A stretch of DNA of 64,000 nt from Microbacterium sp. CGR2 (GCF_003626735.1 NZ_RBHX01000001.1:1612001-1676000), one strand, 5' to 3'. Shown: positions 33,050-42,349, counted from the first letter of the stretch. The notes: a model not told the origin generated them from the sequence alone. Numbers and translations: made by a program.

Positions 33050-33055
33050 TAGCAT
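33050..33055 (+). promoter_or_regulatory. -10 element TAGCAT for the three-helix-bundle gene
   Basis: TAGCAT, then 6 nt, then the GTG at 33062. Confidence 0.5.
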
Positions 33056-33061
33056 GAGCGC

Positions 33062-33256
33062 GTGGCTACCAAATTCGATCCGGCCGAAGTCGTGAAGCAG
33101 GTCACCGACCGACTCTTCGAGCGCTACCCCGAGACCGGTCGCGAGACCATCGCCACTCTCGCCACCGAAGAACTCGGCAAGATCTCGGACAGCAGGGTCA
33201 CGGACTACTTCACCGTCCTCACCGAGCGCGCCGTGCGTAAGCGCCTCAAGGTCTGA
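33062..33256 (+). CDS. small three-helix-bundle-type protein
   Basis: A 64-residue soluble protein predicted as three helices: VVKQVTDRLFERYP, RETIATLATEELGKI and VTDYFTVLTERAVRKRLKV. This matches the short actinobacterial family named after a three-helix-bundle dimerisation domain; function unknown. The GTG start is supported by the -10 box exactly 6 nt upstream. Confidence 0.75.
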   Translation: MATKFDPAEVVKQVTDRLFERYPETGRETIATLATEELGKISDSRVTDYFTVLTERAVRKRLKV

Positions 33257-33307
33257 GCGTCTAGCGCCGCTCGGTGCGGACCTCGGGCAGGTGTTTCCTT
33301 TCGGCGG

Positions 33308-33940
33308 TCAGCTGGCGAGTTCATCGATCCAGCTCGATCGCATTCGCAGGGCGCGCTCCGTGCTGCCGATGACGGCCGCGAATCCGATGATCAGGTTGGC
33401 TTGCAGCGGGAGCTGGATAGGCGAGGTGAAGGTTCCGATCGAGTCGGCGATCGCGGGGATCTGCGAGAGCGATTCGATGATCTGCGGCACCTCCACGCAC
33501 AGGCCGACGATGACGAGAACGGTCGACACGATGCCGATGATGCGGCTGAGGCCGGGATGCCGATGGTGCAGGCGAGCGCGTCGCCCTTCTGCGGATGCGG
33601 GGTCAGGAGAGAGCTGCTGTTCGGTGCCGTCTGGGCGGACGTAGTGGCAGCGCTTGAGTCCGAAGCCGGTGATCGCTACGTCGATGTGCCCGCCTGGCAC
33701 CGAGAAGCGGCTGGGCAACTTCGCGTAGGACTGCAGCGATCCGTCGACATAGAGGCGGGCGCGGATCTCTCCGTCCGTCATGTCGCCGGCGTGGCGAACA
33801 TCGACTGAGTAGACGGACATCATGCCGCCGGAAGAGGGCAACGTGATCGAACGGAGCGATCTCCCGAACATCTGCCACCAGCGGTAGCGAGCCAGTGGTT
33901 CACCGGACCCTGTGCGCACGCGGCGATGTCTGATCCCCAT
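33308..33940 (-). CDS. hypothetical membrane protein with an N-terminal soluble domain
   Basis: A 210-residue protein. Residues 1-115 look like a soluble beta-rich domain (YSVDVRHAGDMTDGEIRARLYVDG, HIDVAITGFGLKRCHYVRPDG). Two membrane segments follow at about 140-160 (IIGIVSTVLVIVGLCVEV) and 182-198 (LIIGFAAVIGS). GAAGGAGGAG lies just before the ATG. I recognise no family. It is divergent from a TetR gene with paired operators between them, so it is very likely the target of that repressor. Confidence 0.78.
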   Translation of the reverse strand: MGIRHRRVRTGSGEPLARYRWWQMFGRSLRSITLPSSGGMMSVYSVDVRHAGDMTDGEIRARLYVDGSLQSYAKLPSRFSVPGGHIDVAITGFGLKRCHYVRPDGTEQQLSPDPASAEGRRARLHHRHPGLSRIIGIVSTVLVIVGLCVEVPQIIESLSQIPAIADSIGTFTSPIQLPLQANLIIGFAAVIGSTERALRMRSSWIDELAS

Positions 33941-33963
33941 TTCTTCTCCTCCTTCGTCATCAA

Positions 33964-34013
33964 CTAGTACAGCGTGATAGTGAACGAGGAGATAAGCTAG
34001 CACACTGTGATAG
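33964..34013. promoter_or_regulatory. two 17-bp TetR operator sites in a divergent promoter
   Basis: Site 1, CTAGTACAGCGTGATAG (33964-33980), and site 2, CTAGCACACTGTGATAG (33997-34013), are direct repeats 33 bp apart, three helical turns, and each is nearly palindromic (CTA-x-CACA-x-TGTG-x-TAG). They lie between the membrane-protein gene and the TetR gene. Confidence 0.78.
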
Positions 34014-34037
34014 ACGGGTGTCACGCGGAGGGCAGGA

Positions 34038-34640
34038 ATGAACGCTGAATCGACGGCACCGGGCACGCGCGACAAGATCCTCACCGCTGCGGCAAAAATG
34101 CTCGGCGAGAACCCGACCGCGCGCGTGAGTGTGCGCGCGGTCGCTGCTCGTGCGCAGGTGAGCACGGGTTCGCTGCGGCACTTCTTTCCGACCCAACGCG
34201 AACTCATCGACACTGTCATCGCCGGGCTCTACGACATCGACATCCCCGATGATCCGATCAACGATCGCACCCTGGGTCCGGCTGAGCGCCTGATGGGATG
34301 CCTACGGCTGATCCTTCGGCAGATCGGAGTCGGCGAACGCGCTCGCGAGCAGTGGAAGGCGCTGTACGAGGCGTATGTGGTGTCCGCCCCTGCAGAGGAC
34401 GAGGCGACGACCTACCTCGCGCTCGAGCGGATGGGTCGCCACCGCATCGAACGGTGGCTGGCCACCCTCATCGAGGAAGAAGTTATTCCGGCGGGCGATG
34501 TCGAGCAGCGGGCCCGGTTCCTCGCCACCGTCATCAGCGGGCTCATGATGGAACGCGCGCTGCCCGCCGATGCCGTGCGACTCGAGTCTGAAACCGAAAC
34601 GCTGCGCCTCGCGGTGCACGCCGTGACGACCGCCGCCTGA
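34038..34640 (+). CDS. TetR-family regulator
   Basis: A 200-residue repressor. Residues 10-58 form the DNA-binding domain (RDKILTAAAKMLGENPTARV, then VRAVAARAQVSTGSLRHFFPTQ); the C-terminal domain resembles the TetR_C group of the BetI-like type. GGAGGGCAGGA precedes the ATG. It is divergent from the membrane protein at 33940 and should bind the paired 17-bp sites between them. Confidence 0.9.
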   Translation: MNAESTAPGTRDKILTAAAKMLGENPTARVSVRAVAARAQVSTGSLRHFFPTQRELIDTVIAGLYDIDIPDDPINDRTLGPAERLMGCLRLILRQIGVGERAREQWKALYEAYVVSAPAEDEATTYLALERMGRHRIERWLATLIEEEVIPAGDVEQRARFLATVISGLMMERALPADAVRLESETETLRLAVHAVTTAA

Positions 34641-34846
34641 CGGCAGCCGCGGCGTCCAGTCGTCCGTCTCGCGCACCCTCACCTTTTGTTCAGACGCTGT
34701 ACGACTGCGCCGCGCCTGCACGATCTTCCTGTTTGCCTTCTGGTGCATCCTTCGTTGCCTGTGCGTAACCGGAACACGCGACTGTGGCTGGCGGGTTGCG
34801 CGCCTTCCCGTGGCCGCGCCTGCTGACATTCATCAGAAGGAGAATC

Positions 34847-37387
34847 GTGAAATCCCCCCGTACCCGTTCCTCGAGCGACAGAGGGCGCCGCTGCGGCGCC
34901 GCACTCGTCGCGTCAGGCCTCGCCGCCGGTTTCCTCATCGGCGGCGTCGCGCCGGCATCCGCCGTCGACTCGGTCCCCCCGGCCGAGCCCGACGCCTCTC
35001 GATTCACCTTCGCGGTGTTGCCCGACACCCAGTTCTACTCCCGCTACTCGGCCGACCAGTTCATCCCTCGCTACGGCGCCGATCCCTTCTCCACGCAGAC
35101 CAGCTGGTTGACCGAGCATGCCGACGAGCTGAACATCCCGTTCGTCGCTCATCTCGGTGATGTGGTCGACCGCGCCAACGTCCAGATCGAGTGGGAAGCA
35201 GCGGATCGCGCCATGCAGAGCCTGGACGACGCCGACCTGCCGTACTCGATCCTCCCCGGCAACCACGACGTGCTCGACAGCGGCAAGCAGGACACCCAGC
35301 TCGACGCGGCGAACGAGCCTTTCAACCGCTGGTTCGGGGCGGCTCGCGCGGCGGAGCAGCCGACGTTCGTGGCCTCTGACCCCACCGGGCTCAGCCAGGC
35401 GCACATCTTCGAGGCGGAAGGTCAGCAGTTCATGTCGCTGGCCATCTCGTGGAACTCGTCGGATGCCACTCTCGCCTGGGCGCAGAGCGTGCTGGACGCG
35501 CATCCCACCGTCCCCGTGATTCTCACCTCGCACGCCCTGATCAACATCGCCCCCGATCAGGTCTCCCCGATCGAGACAGTCGACAGCCAGCGCATGTGGG
35601 ACACCCTCATCCGCGGCAACGATCAGATCTTCATGACGCTCAACGGTCACTTCCACGGCGCAACCAAGCAGGTGAAGCAGAACGACTTCGGTCACGATGT
35701 CCATCAGATCCTGATGGACTACCAGATGGCCTACGAAGGCGGGAACGGCTACCTGGGGCTGTTCGAATTCGACCTGACGAACAACACCATCTCGTTGGAG
35801 ACCGGGTCGCCGTGGGTGGTCAACAAGCCCCAGGACACTCTCACCAGCTACGACCAGCCGCTGCTCGACGGCGCCAACCAGCGATACACGCTCGATGTCG
35901 ACTTCGCCGACCGCTTCGCCGAATTCGCACCGGACTTCACCGCCGGCACCCCCGACGAGTCGCCCCTGTCCGACCTGGCCCGCAGCATCCTTCTCGATGG
36001 CTTCGAAGGCCCCGACCCCATCTCCACGGAGCCTCCGGGCAACGAGCTGGACTTCGTAGAGGCGGAGGGCACGCTCGCCCACTGGCGGTTCAACGGCGCC
36101 GAGGGCGTCGTCGACGCAGACGCGGTCATCGAGGATGTCGCCGGCGACAACGACCTCACTCGGGTCGATCCCGCGGCGACCAACGCCGTGGGTGCGACGT
36201 GGGAGGACGTGACCATCGAGAACGACGATGCACACGCCTTCTCGTCCGACGGGGCGTCGATGTGCTTCGCCGACTCGTCCGGCTCGCGTTTCAGCTACCT
36301 GACCACCGCCGCGGACGCTCCCCTCAACGAGGCAGATCTTCGCGATGGCTACACGATCGAGACGTTCGTGAAGATGGATGCCGACTGGAGCGTCGAGAAC
36401 AACGCGTGGTCGAAGTTCCTCACCCGCACCGGCAACCGCTCGCAGATCGGTGTGCCGGAGACGCGCTGGGACTGGACGGCATCCCCGAGCGCCCTGGGAA
36501 TCTCCAGCCTCCGCGAATTCCAGTGGACGAGCCTGGACGCCGACGCCTCCCTCGGTGACCGCGTCAACTGGTCCGGCGAGATCATGGTCGACAACTGGGT
36601 GCACCTCGCGGTGGTGAACGACGCCGAGAAGCGGACCACCACGATGTACGTCGACGGCGCTCCCGTGCTGCGCAACGCGACGGATGTCGGCGGGATGGCG
36701 TGGCACCAGGGTCACTCCTGGATCCTCGGGGCGGACTGGGTGGACGACGCCGCCCGGAACGGCTGGCACGGATGCATCGGAGAGACACGCATCATCGACC
36801 GTCCGACGTCGCCCGCCGAGTGGCTGACGCAGCGCGCCGACCTCTCGAACTTCGCCGTGACCGAGGCGCCGGAGGGAGAACTTCCCGCGTCGACGACGTC
36901 GGTGACGTTCGAGGGATCCGGCTTCCCCGGCGCCGAAGTGCGACTCGTGAACGAGACGACGAACGACGCCGCTGCGGCTGCCGTGGCCGGAGCGACGACA
37001 GTCGTGAAGGACAACGGTGAGTGGGCGATCGAGGTGTCCGAAGGGCTCACGCCCGGCGCGCACCGACTCCTTCTCTCTCAGGCGCTCGGTGCCCGAGCAT
37101 CCGAGTCCGCCGCCGTGGAGTTCGCGATAGCCGCGGCTCCGGTGGACCCGGAGCCGTCGCCCGACCCCGAGCCGTCCGACCCGGAGCCTTCACCCGGCCC
37201 CGGCGCGGGCGACGAATCGCCCGGCACAGGCGGCGGTTCTGCCGACGGAACCGACGGGGGGCTTGCCGCCACGGGTGCCGATGCCGGCATGACGGCGCTC
37301 GCCGTCGGGCTCGGTGCGGCGCTGCTGCTCGTCGGAGCCGCGCTGGCCACCCTCCGGGCTCGCCGGAAGTCGCTGAACGAGAACTGA
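34847..37387 (+). CDS. surface-anchored metallophosphoesterase with LamG and Ig-like domains
   Basis: An 846-residue cell-surface protein. Signal peptide (residues 1-40, cut near APASA). A calcineurin-like phosphoesterase domain (about 50-330) shows LPDTQF, GDVVD, GNHD, SHALIN and GHFHG, the five metal-binding blocks. A concanavalin-like LamG domain (about 395-650) follows, with DGYTIETFVKMDADWS and WVHLAVVND. Then an Ig-like domain (about 665-770), a Pro/Glu/Asp spacer, and a sorting signal LAATG + hydrophobic helix + RARRKSLNEN. LAxTG is used by class E sortases. The GTG start has AGAAGGAG 6 nt upstream. The substrate is unknown. Confidence 0.92.
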   Translation: MKSPRTRSSSDRGRRCGAALVASGLAAGFLIGGVAPASAVDSVPPAEPDASRFTFAVLPDTQFYSRYSADQFIPRYGADPFSTQTSWLTEHADELNIPFVAHLGDVVDRANVQIEWEAADRAMQSLDDADLPYSILPGNHDVLDSGKQDTQLDAANEPFNRWFGAARAAEQPTFVASDPTGLSQAHIFEAEGQQFMSLAISWNSSDATLAWAQSVLDAHPTVPVILTSHALINIAPDQVSPIETVDSQRMWDTLIRGNDQIFMTLNGHFHGATKQVKQNDFGHDVHQILMDYQMAYEGGNGYLGLFEFDLTNNTISLETGSPWVVNKPQDTLTSYDQPLLDGANQRYTLDVDFADRFAEFAPDFTAGTPDESPLSDLARSILLDGFEGPDPISTEPPGNELDFVEAEGTLAHWRFNGAEGVVDADAVIEDVAGDNDLTRVDPAATNAVGATWEDVTIENDDAHAFSSDGASMCFADSSGSRFSYLTTAADAPLNEADLRDGYTIETFVKMDADWSVENNAWSKFLTRTGNRSQIGVPETRWDWTASPSALGISSLREFQWTSLDADASLGDRVNWSGEIMVDNWVHLAVVNDAEKRTTTMYVDGAPVLRNATDVGGMAWHQGHSWILGADWVDDAARNGWHGCIGETRIIDRPTSPAEWLTQRADLSNFAVTEAPEGELPASTTSVTFEGSGFPGAEVRLVNETTNDAAAAAVAGATTVVKDNGEWAIEVSEGLTPGAHRLLLSQALGARASESAAVEFAIAAAPVDPEPSPDPEPSDPEPSPGPGAGDESPGTGGGSADGTDGGLAATGADAGMTALAVGLGAALLLVGAALATLRARRKSLNEN

Positions 37388-37399
37388 CCGATCGCGTAA

Positions 37400-37430
37400 G
37401 AAGGGGCCCCGCCGGTGGTGGGGTCCCTTC
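37400..37430. terminator. terminator after the phosphoesterase gene
   Basis: GAAGGGGCCCC (37400-37410) pairs with GGGGTCCCTTC (37420-37430), with one G-U pair and a 9-nt loop, 13 nt after the stop codon. Confidence 0.8.
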
Positions 37431-37447
37431 GTGCTTCTGTGCCGGAC

Positions 37448-37510
37448 GGCTCCGGTCGCAGTTCGGGCCGGTTCTCGGCGCGGGAGCCGGCTGAAAGCGC
37501 GACCGGAGCC
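37448..37510. repeat. dispersed hairpin repeat, copy D
   Basis: GGCTCCGGTCGC (37448-37459) pairs exactly with GCGACCGGAGCC (37499-37510). The 39-nt loop holds an inner GCCGG/CCGGC hairpin. The arm carries the shared CCGGTCGCAGTT core. It ends 9 nt before the stop of the response regulator on the other strand. Confidence 0.75.
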
Positions 37511-37518
37511 AGCGCCCG

Positions 37519-38178
37519 TCACCCGGCCTCTACCAGGCCGGCCCGGATACCCCAGATCACGGCCTGGAGGCGATCCCGGGCGCCGGTCTTCTGCATGAGA
37601 CCGGTGAGGTGGTACTTCACCGTCGTCGGTTCGACGTAGAGGCGGTCGGCGATCTCGGCGTTGGACAGGCCCTGGGCAAGCAGGCGGAGCACCTCGAACT
37701 CGCGTTCGGTGAGCGGACTGTCGGTCGGCGCAGGCGCAGGCTGAGGTTCGCGCCGACGCTGTCCGAATTCCTGCAGGATGCGTCGGGTGAGGCGCTGGTC
37801 GAGGGTTCCGTCACCGGCGGCGACAGAACGCACCGCGGCCAGCAGGGTCGCCTCGTCGGCGCCCTTCAGGAGGAACCCGGCCGCGCCGGCCTCGAGGGCC
37901 GCGAAGACGTCTGCGTCGACGTCGAAAGTGGTCAGGATCAGCACGTCGACATCGAGGTCGGGGTCATCGGTGATGGTCCTGGTGGCGGCGATGCCGTCCG
38001 TCCCCGGCATCCGGATGTCCATGCAGACGAGGTCGGGCCGAAGCTCACGGGCGAGGCGCACGGCATCCGCCCCGTCGATCGCCTCCCCGACCACCTCCAG
38101 GTCTTCTTCCGCTCCCAGGATCACGGCGAGCCCGGCGCGCACGACGGCCTGATCGTCGGCGATGAGGATGCGGGTCAT
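37519..38178 (-). CDS. NarL/LuxR-type response regulator
   Basis: A 219-residue two-component regulator. The receiver (residues 1-120) has the acidic pair DD at 8-9, the phosphorylation site D54 (LVCMDIRMPG), Thr near 86 (ILTTFD) and Lys near 108 (LLKGA). A short Pro/Gln linker leads to a LuxR helix-turn-helix (TEREFEVLRLLAQGLSNAEIADRLYVEPTTVKYH). It overlaps the histidine kinase gene by 4 nt and is read after it. Its target is unknown. Confidence 0.95.
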   Translation of the reverse strand: MTRILIADDQAVVRAGLAVILGAEEDLEVVGEAIDGADAVRLARELRPDLVCMDIRMPGTDGIAATRTITDDPDLDVDVLILTTFDVDADVFAALEAGAAGFLLKGADEATLLAAVRSVAAGDGTLDQRLTRRILQEFGQRRREPQPAPAPTDSPLTEREFEVLRLLAQGLSNAEIADRLYVEPTTVKYHLTGLMQKTGARDRLQAVIWGIRAGLVEAG

Positions 38179-39419
38179 GCGATGTTCCGTTCGTCGAGGG
38201 GAATGGCGAGCCGGTTTGTCCAGCCGCCACCGGCGGTCGGACCGGTTGTCAGCTGCGCGCCGATGAGCTCCGCCCGTTCGGTCATGCCCGCCAGCCCGTA
38301 TCCGTCTCCTGAGCCGACTTCTGCGCCCGCCGGACGGGTCGCGAGAGGAGCAGCTTCGTTCGACACCGTCAGCTCCACCGCATCCGGCCCGAACGCGACG
38401 CGGACATGACACTCCGCGCCCGGCGCATGTCGGGCGGCGTTCGCCAGAGACTCCTGAACCATGCGGTACGCCGAGGTCTCGCCGAGGGGTCCGAGACCCC
38501 GCGTCTCTCCGGTGAGCTCGTACGACACCCTCTGCCCTCGATCGCGCGCGGCGTCGATGAGTGCGGGCAGGGCGGCGATGCTCGGGACAGGACGCGGACG
38601 CTCCGCCGGACCCCTGTCATCGTCGTCGCTGCGGAGCAAACCGACTGTGCGTCGCAGATCGGTCAGCGTGATGCGCGCGTCGTCCTGAACGGTCTGCATC
38701 ATCGTTCGCGCCCGCTCGGGATCGGACATCGTGAGCGCGGCCGCGGCCTGGGCGCTCACGATGATCCCGGAGAGATGATGCCCCGCGATGTCATGCAGCT
38801 CCCGTGCGAGCGCCGTGCGTTCGGCCCGAACCTCGAGTTCCGCGCGATCACGGCGCTCGTTCTCGGCCATTCTGGCCTGATCCTTCAACGCAGCGGCGAG
38901 ACGCTCCCGACCGCGGAAGTACTCCGCGACGACCGCCGGGATCGCGTACAGGAAGGCGATGCGCGCGACCGCCGTGAAGACGATGACGAGGAGCGGTGCA
39001 CCCGACTCGAGCAGGAGGGCACCACCGCCGATGACCGTCGTCGCAACGGCTCCCGCGCCGAGTGCGGTCCACGCCGTCCGCCGGGAGGTGTGACGCGCCA
39101 CCGAATACGACGCGATCATCACCGCCAGCGACCCGACGCCCAACTCGCCCGCGGCGCTGGCCAGGATCACGAGATCGACGAGCACGACGCCCGCGAAGAC
39201 GCCGACGGGTGACCGACGTCGCAGGAGCAGGATCAGCGCCTGCAGAGCGACCAGCCCGGCGTGCACGAATGGTGACACGGCTCCGGGCACGAACTCGGAC
39301 ACCTCCTCGACCCAGAATCCGATTCCGATGTATCCCACCGCAGCGGCGAGCACGAGTGCCGGTGGGAACACCGTGCGGAACCGCACGGCGGACATCGGCG
39401 CGGACCGAGAGACAGACAT
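38175..39419 (-). CDS. NarL-type sensor histidine kinase (HisKA_3)
   Basis: A 414-residue membrane sensor. Residues 10-160 hold about five or six membrane segments with very short outside loops, suggesting that the signal is sensed in the membrane. Then a cytoplasmic helix leads to the H-box ALARELHDIAGHHLSGII (phospho-accepting His in ELHD), and an ATPase domain with MVQESLANAARHAPGA (N-box) and GDGYGLAGMTER (G-box). The start is uncertain (39419 or 39395) because neither has a good Shine-Dalgarno sequence. Partner of the downstream response regulator. Confidence 0.92.
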   Translation of the reverse strand: MSVSRSAPMSAVRFRTVFPPALVLAAAVGYIGIGFWVEEVSEFVPGAVSPFVHAGLVALQALILLLRRRSPVGVFAGVVLVDLVILASAAGELGVGSLAVMIASYSVARHTSRRTAWTALGAGAVATTVIGGGALLLESGAPLLVIVFTAVARIAFLYAIPAVVAEYFRGRERLAAALKDQARMAENERRDRAELEVRAERTALARELHDIAGHHLSGIIVSAQAAAALTMSDPERARTMMQTVQDDARITLTDLRRTVGLLRSDDDDRGPAERPRPVPSIAALPALIDAARDRGQRVSYELTGETRGLGPLGETSAYRMVQESLANAARHAPGAECHVRVAFGPDAVELTVSNEAAPLATRPAGAEVGSGDGYGLAGMTERAELIGAQLTTGPTAGGGWTNRLAIPLDERNIA

Positions 39420-39487
39420 GGATCGAGTCAACCACGCCGAGCGCCGCCCCTGTTCAGGCGCGGCACCCGGCGTCGTCACCTTCCGTG

Positions 39488-40703
39488 TCAGCTGTCGCAC
39501 AAGGTCTCATCGAGCGCATCGACGACGATCCGGTACTGATCGAGGAGCTTCTCCTCATCGTCCGGCGAGACGATCGCCCAGGGCAGGGCGGTCACGGCGA
39601 TGGTGACGGCGGTGCCGTCGGGGCCGACCGCGTTGCGGGTCTGGGTGCCGGGGATGTCTCCACCATGCCCCCATGCCACGCCGCCGCAGCTGAGCGGGTA
39701 GCTCTGCAGCCCCAATCCGTATGCCGCCCCGGGCCACAGCTCATCGCCGGCCGGCACCGCCGTCTGCATCACCGCGAGCATCTCGTCGTCCAGGAGCTCG
39801 CCATCGAGGAGCGCCCCCATGAAGACGTTGAGCTCGCTCGGGGTGGAGACCATCGCTCCCGCGGACCAGGCGAACGACGTGTCCATATCCGAGAAGTCGC
39901 GCAGCTCGCCGGGAACGTCGGCATGGTATCCGGTCGGGTGTTCGCCGCGGATCTCCCGCTCTCCCGGTGCCGGGAAGTATGTGTGCGCGAGACCGAGGGG
40001 TTCAACGATGCGCTCGTCCACCTGTTCGGTGATCGCCCGATCGGTGACGGCCTCGATCAGCAGGCCCAGCACGAGGTAGTTGGTGTTGCTGTACTCCCAT
40101 CTCTCGCCGGGCTGGAACCCGGCGGGTCGGGTGAGCGCGACATCGAGCATGTCCCGCGGCGAGATGTACTGCTCCTGTGCAGCGAACGTCGGCAGCGATC
40201 TGGTCGGCGTACTCGGGAAGACCCGTCGTCTGCTGAAGCAGCTGATGCACGGTGATGCGGGTGCCGTCGATGCCGTCGCCGGTGACAAGACCGGGAAGAT
40301 ACCTGTCGATGGGCGCGTCGAGATCGACGCGCCCTTCCTGCACCAGTTGGAGCACGACCGTCGACACGAACATCTTCGTGTTGCTGGCGATCCGGACTTC
40401 TCCGTCGATCGGTGGCTGTGCGCCCGTGTCGACGTTGCCCGCACCGACGGCGACGTCGACCACGTCACCGTCAGGCTCGGTCACGGAGGCGAGCACAGCG
40501 GGATACCCGGCGTCGACGAGCGTCTGCATACGGGTTTCGAGTGCCGAGTTCTCGCCGGCCTGCGCTTCGGCGGTGCTCTCCGCGGTACGGAGAAGAGCAC
40601 CGGTGGTGACAGCTCCAGCGATCAGGACGGCCGCGGCCGAAGCGGCGATCACCCTGCGCGCCGTGCGGAGCTTCGAGGGTCGAGAGGTGCGGACGTTGTT
40701 CAT
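39488..40703 (-). pseudogene. serine beta-lactamase/D-Ala-D-Ala carboxypeptidase-like gene with a frameshift
   Basis: The first part (40703 to about 40190) encodes a signal or anchor helix (RRVIAASAAAVLIAGAVTTG), then SNTKMF, the S-x-x-K active site of class C beta-lactamase-like serine hydrolases, and HQLLQQTTGLPEYADQIAAD. The rest continues in a different frame from about 40186: FAAQEQYISPRDML, ERWEYSNTNY (the Y-x-N motif) and HGGDIPGTQT. Together they make a normal protein of about 404 residues. One base is extra (or two are missing) at about 40187-40193. GAAAGGA precedes the ATG. It could be a true mutation or a sequencing error. Confidence 0.85.
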
Positions 40704-40744
40704 TTCGTGCATTCCTTTCGAGAAAGTGATTCGGATGCCGACGG

Positions 40745-41569
40745 TCAGATGTCGCGTCGAGCGAGGGCGACGGATGCCGCGCCGAGAGCCGCCACCGTGA
40801 CGGCGACCAGAACAGCAGCGGCTGTTCCGACGTTCACTGCCGCTGAGCCGCCGTGGATGACGTTCTGAGCGAGTGCGACAGGGAGGAACTGCGTCCAGAC
40901 GAGCGCGATCCCGCCACCGGCGAGCTGGCTCGTCGCCGCGACGAGGGGTTCGACGAACAGGATGCCGAGCATCGTGAGTACGCCTGCGAGCTGGGTGCGG
41001 ACCAGAACGCCGACGGCGACACCGATCAGAGCGAGGCACACGACGGCGGCGATACCGCGGGCGAGTGTCGCCAGGATGTCGACGGTTCCCGCCGAGAGCG
41101 GAATCCCCATCACAGCGAGGCTGCCCAGCAGTGTGACAAGGCTCACCACTGCCATCGCCGCCCCGATGACCACTGCGGCCAGGCCCACGGCCGCCGCCTT
41201 GCTGACCACGATGCGTCCGCGACGCGGCGAGGCGAGCGCGGTGCCGACGATGCCGCCGTAGCGGTCGTCGCTCGTGGCGGCGAGGACTCCGAACAGAACG
41301 ACCGCGATGAGAGCGATTCCGATAGACCCGCCGCCCATCGAGGCGCCGAGGGGGTTGAGGGCGTCCAGCTGTGCGTTCGGCGAAGTCAGGTCGATGCTGG
41401 GGAAGTCGGCGCCGAGAGCGTCGAGCCCCGGACCGATATCGCCCCGTTCGATGGCGGGCATCACGGTGACGAACACCAGTTGGGTGAGCATCAGGCCGAC
41501 GATCGCGACGAGGGATGCCACTTTCGCAGCCGTGGTGGTGACGAGGCTCAGGAGTTCTGCGCGGAACAT
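40745..41569 (-). CDS. ABC-2 type transporter permease
   Basis: A 274-residue membrane protein with about six membrane segments and the first extracellular loop after TM1 typical of ABC-2 export permeases. GIALIAVVLFGVLAATSDDRYGGI is the family's second membrane region with its coupling helix, where the turn EYRYGT is usual. Its start overlaps the stop of the ATPase gene (TGATG), so both are translated together. Small-molecule or antibiotic export is likely, as for BcrA/NatA-type systems. Confidence 0.88.
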   Translation of the reverse strand: MFRAELLSLVTTTAAKVASLVAIVGLMLTQLVFVTVMPAIERGDIGPGLDALGADFPSIDLTSPNAQLDALNPLGASMGGGSIGIALIAVVLFGVLAATSDDRYGGIVGTALASPRRGRIVVSKAAAVGLAAVVIGAAMAVVSLVTLLGSLAVMGIPLSAGTVDILATLARGIAAVVCLALIGVAVGVLVRTQLAGVLTMLGILFVEPLVAATSQLAGGGIALVWTQFLPVALAQNVIHGGSAAVNVGTAAAVLVAVTVAALGAASVALARRDI

Positions 41570-42300
41570 CAGCGCACCCCCGCCGTGCCGGTGACCTGCA
41601 GGTAGAAGCCTTCGAGGTCGGCATCCGAGGTCGCGACGGCATCCTTCAGCGCCAGGTCGGCCACGACGCGACCGTCCGCGATGACGACGATGTCGTCGGC
41701 GATGTCCTGCACGTCGGAGAGGAGATGCGACGACAACAGCACCGTGCCTCCGTCGTGGGCGAATGCGCGCAGCCGGTCCCGAAGCCACCGCATGCCCGCC
41801 GGGTCCAGCCCGTTCGACGGTTCATCGAGCACGAGTACCTGAGGTTCGCCGAGGAGGGCAGCGGCGATCGCGATGCGCTGCTTCATGCCCAACGAGTATC
41901 CGCCGGCGCGGCGGTCGGCGTCTCGGGTCATCCCCACTTCGGCGAGCACCACGTCGACCCGCTCGGCTGCCATGTGACTGCGGGCCGCGGCGATGCGCAG
42001 GTGCTGGCGTCCGGTGCGAGCGGGGTGCAGACCGCCGCCGTCGAGGACAGCGCCGACGGAGCGCGCAGGCCGTTCGATGTCGCGGTAGCGGCGCCCGAAG
42101 ACGAGCGGCTCGCCGGCATCGGATGCGGCGAGTCCGAGCAGCAGCCGGATGGTCGTGGTCTTGCCGGCGCCGTTCGGGCCGAGGAGGCCGACGATGCGGC
42201 CGGGGCGGATGGCGAAGGAGACATCGTCGATGCGCGAGTGGCCCTTGAAGGCCTTTCGCAGACCACGCGCCTCGAGGGGCAGGGAAGCTGAAATGTTCAT
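41569..42300 (-). CDS. ABC transporter ATP-binding protein (BcrA/NatA-like)
   Basis: A 243-residue ATPase. Walker A GPNGAGKTTTIRLL (residues 43-56), Q-loop replaced by the usual VGAVLDGGG of this export subfamily, signature YSLGMKQRIAIAAALL (about 132-147), Walker B VLVLDEPSNGLDP and the switch His in LLSSHLLSD. It pairs with the ABC-2 permease downstream. A lipoprotein gene on the same strand lies 111 nt upstream, with a hairpin between. Confidence 0.93.
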   Translation of the reverse strand: MNISASLPLEARGLRKAFKGHSRIDDVSFAIRPGRIVGLLGPNGAGKTTTIRLLLGLAASDAGEPLVFGRRYRDIERPARSVGAVLDGGGLHPARTGRQHLRIAAARSHMAAERVDVVLAEVGMTRDADRRAGGYSLGMKQRIAIAAALLGEPQVLVLDEPSNGLDPAGMRWLRDRLRAFAHDGGTVLLSSHLLSDVQDIADDIVVIADGRVVADLALKDAVATSDADLEGFYLQVTGTAGVR

Positions 42301-42349
42301 GTCTTCAGCCTCATCGCCGGGTCGCCGAAGCGCCCCCGCCGGCGGCACA

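Noticed and set aside
34690..34712. PHO-box-like 11-bp steps (GTTCA... GTACG...) before the phosphoesterase gene
   Set aside because: Only the first unit resembles the consensus; the second differs at key positions, so control by PhoP cannot be claimed.
34913..37063. Long open frame of about 716 codons on the minus strand opposite the phosphoesterase gene
   Set aside because: It is an antisense shadow caused by high GC and codon bias. The plus strand has signal peptide, catalytic motifs and sorting signal; the minus frame has no recognisable domain.
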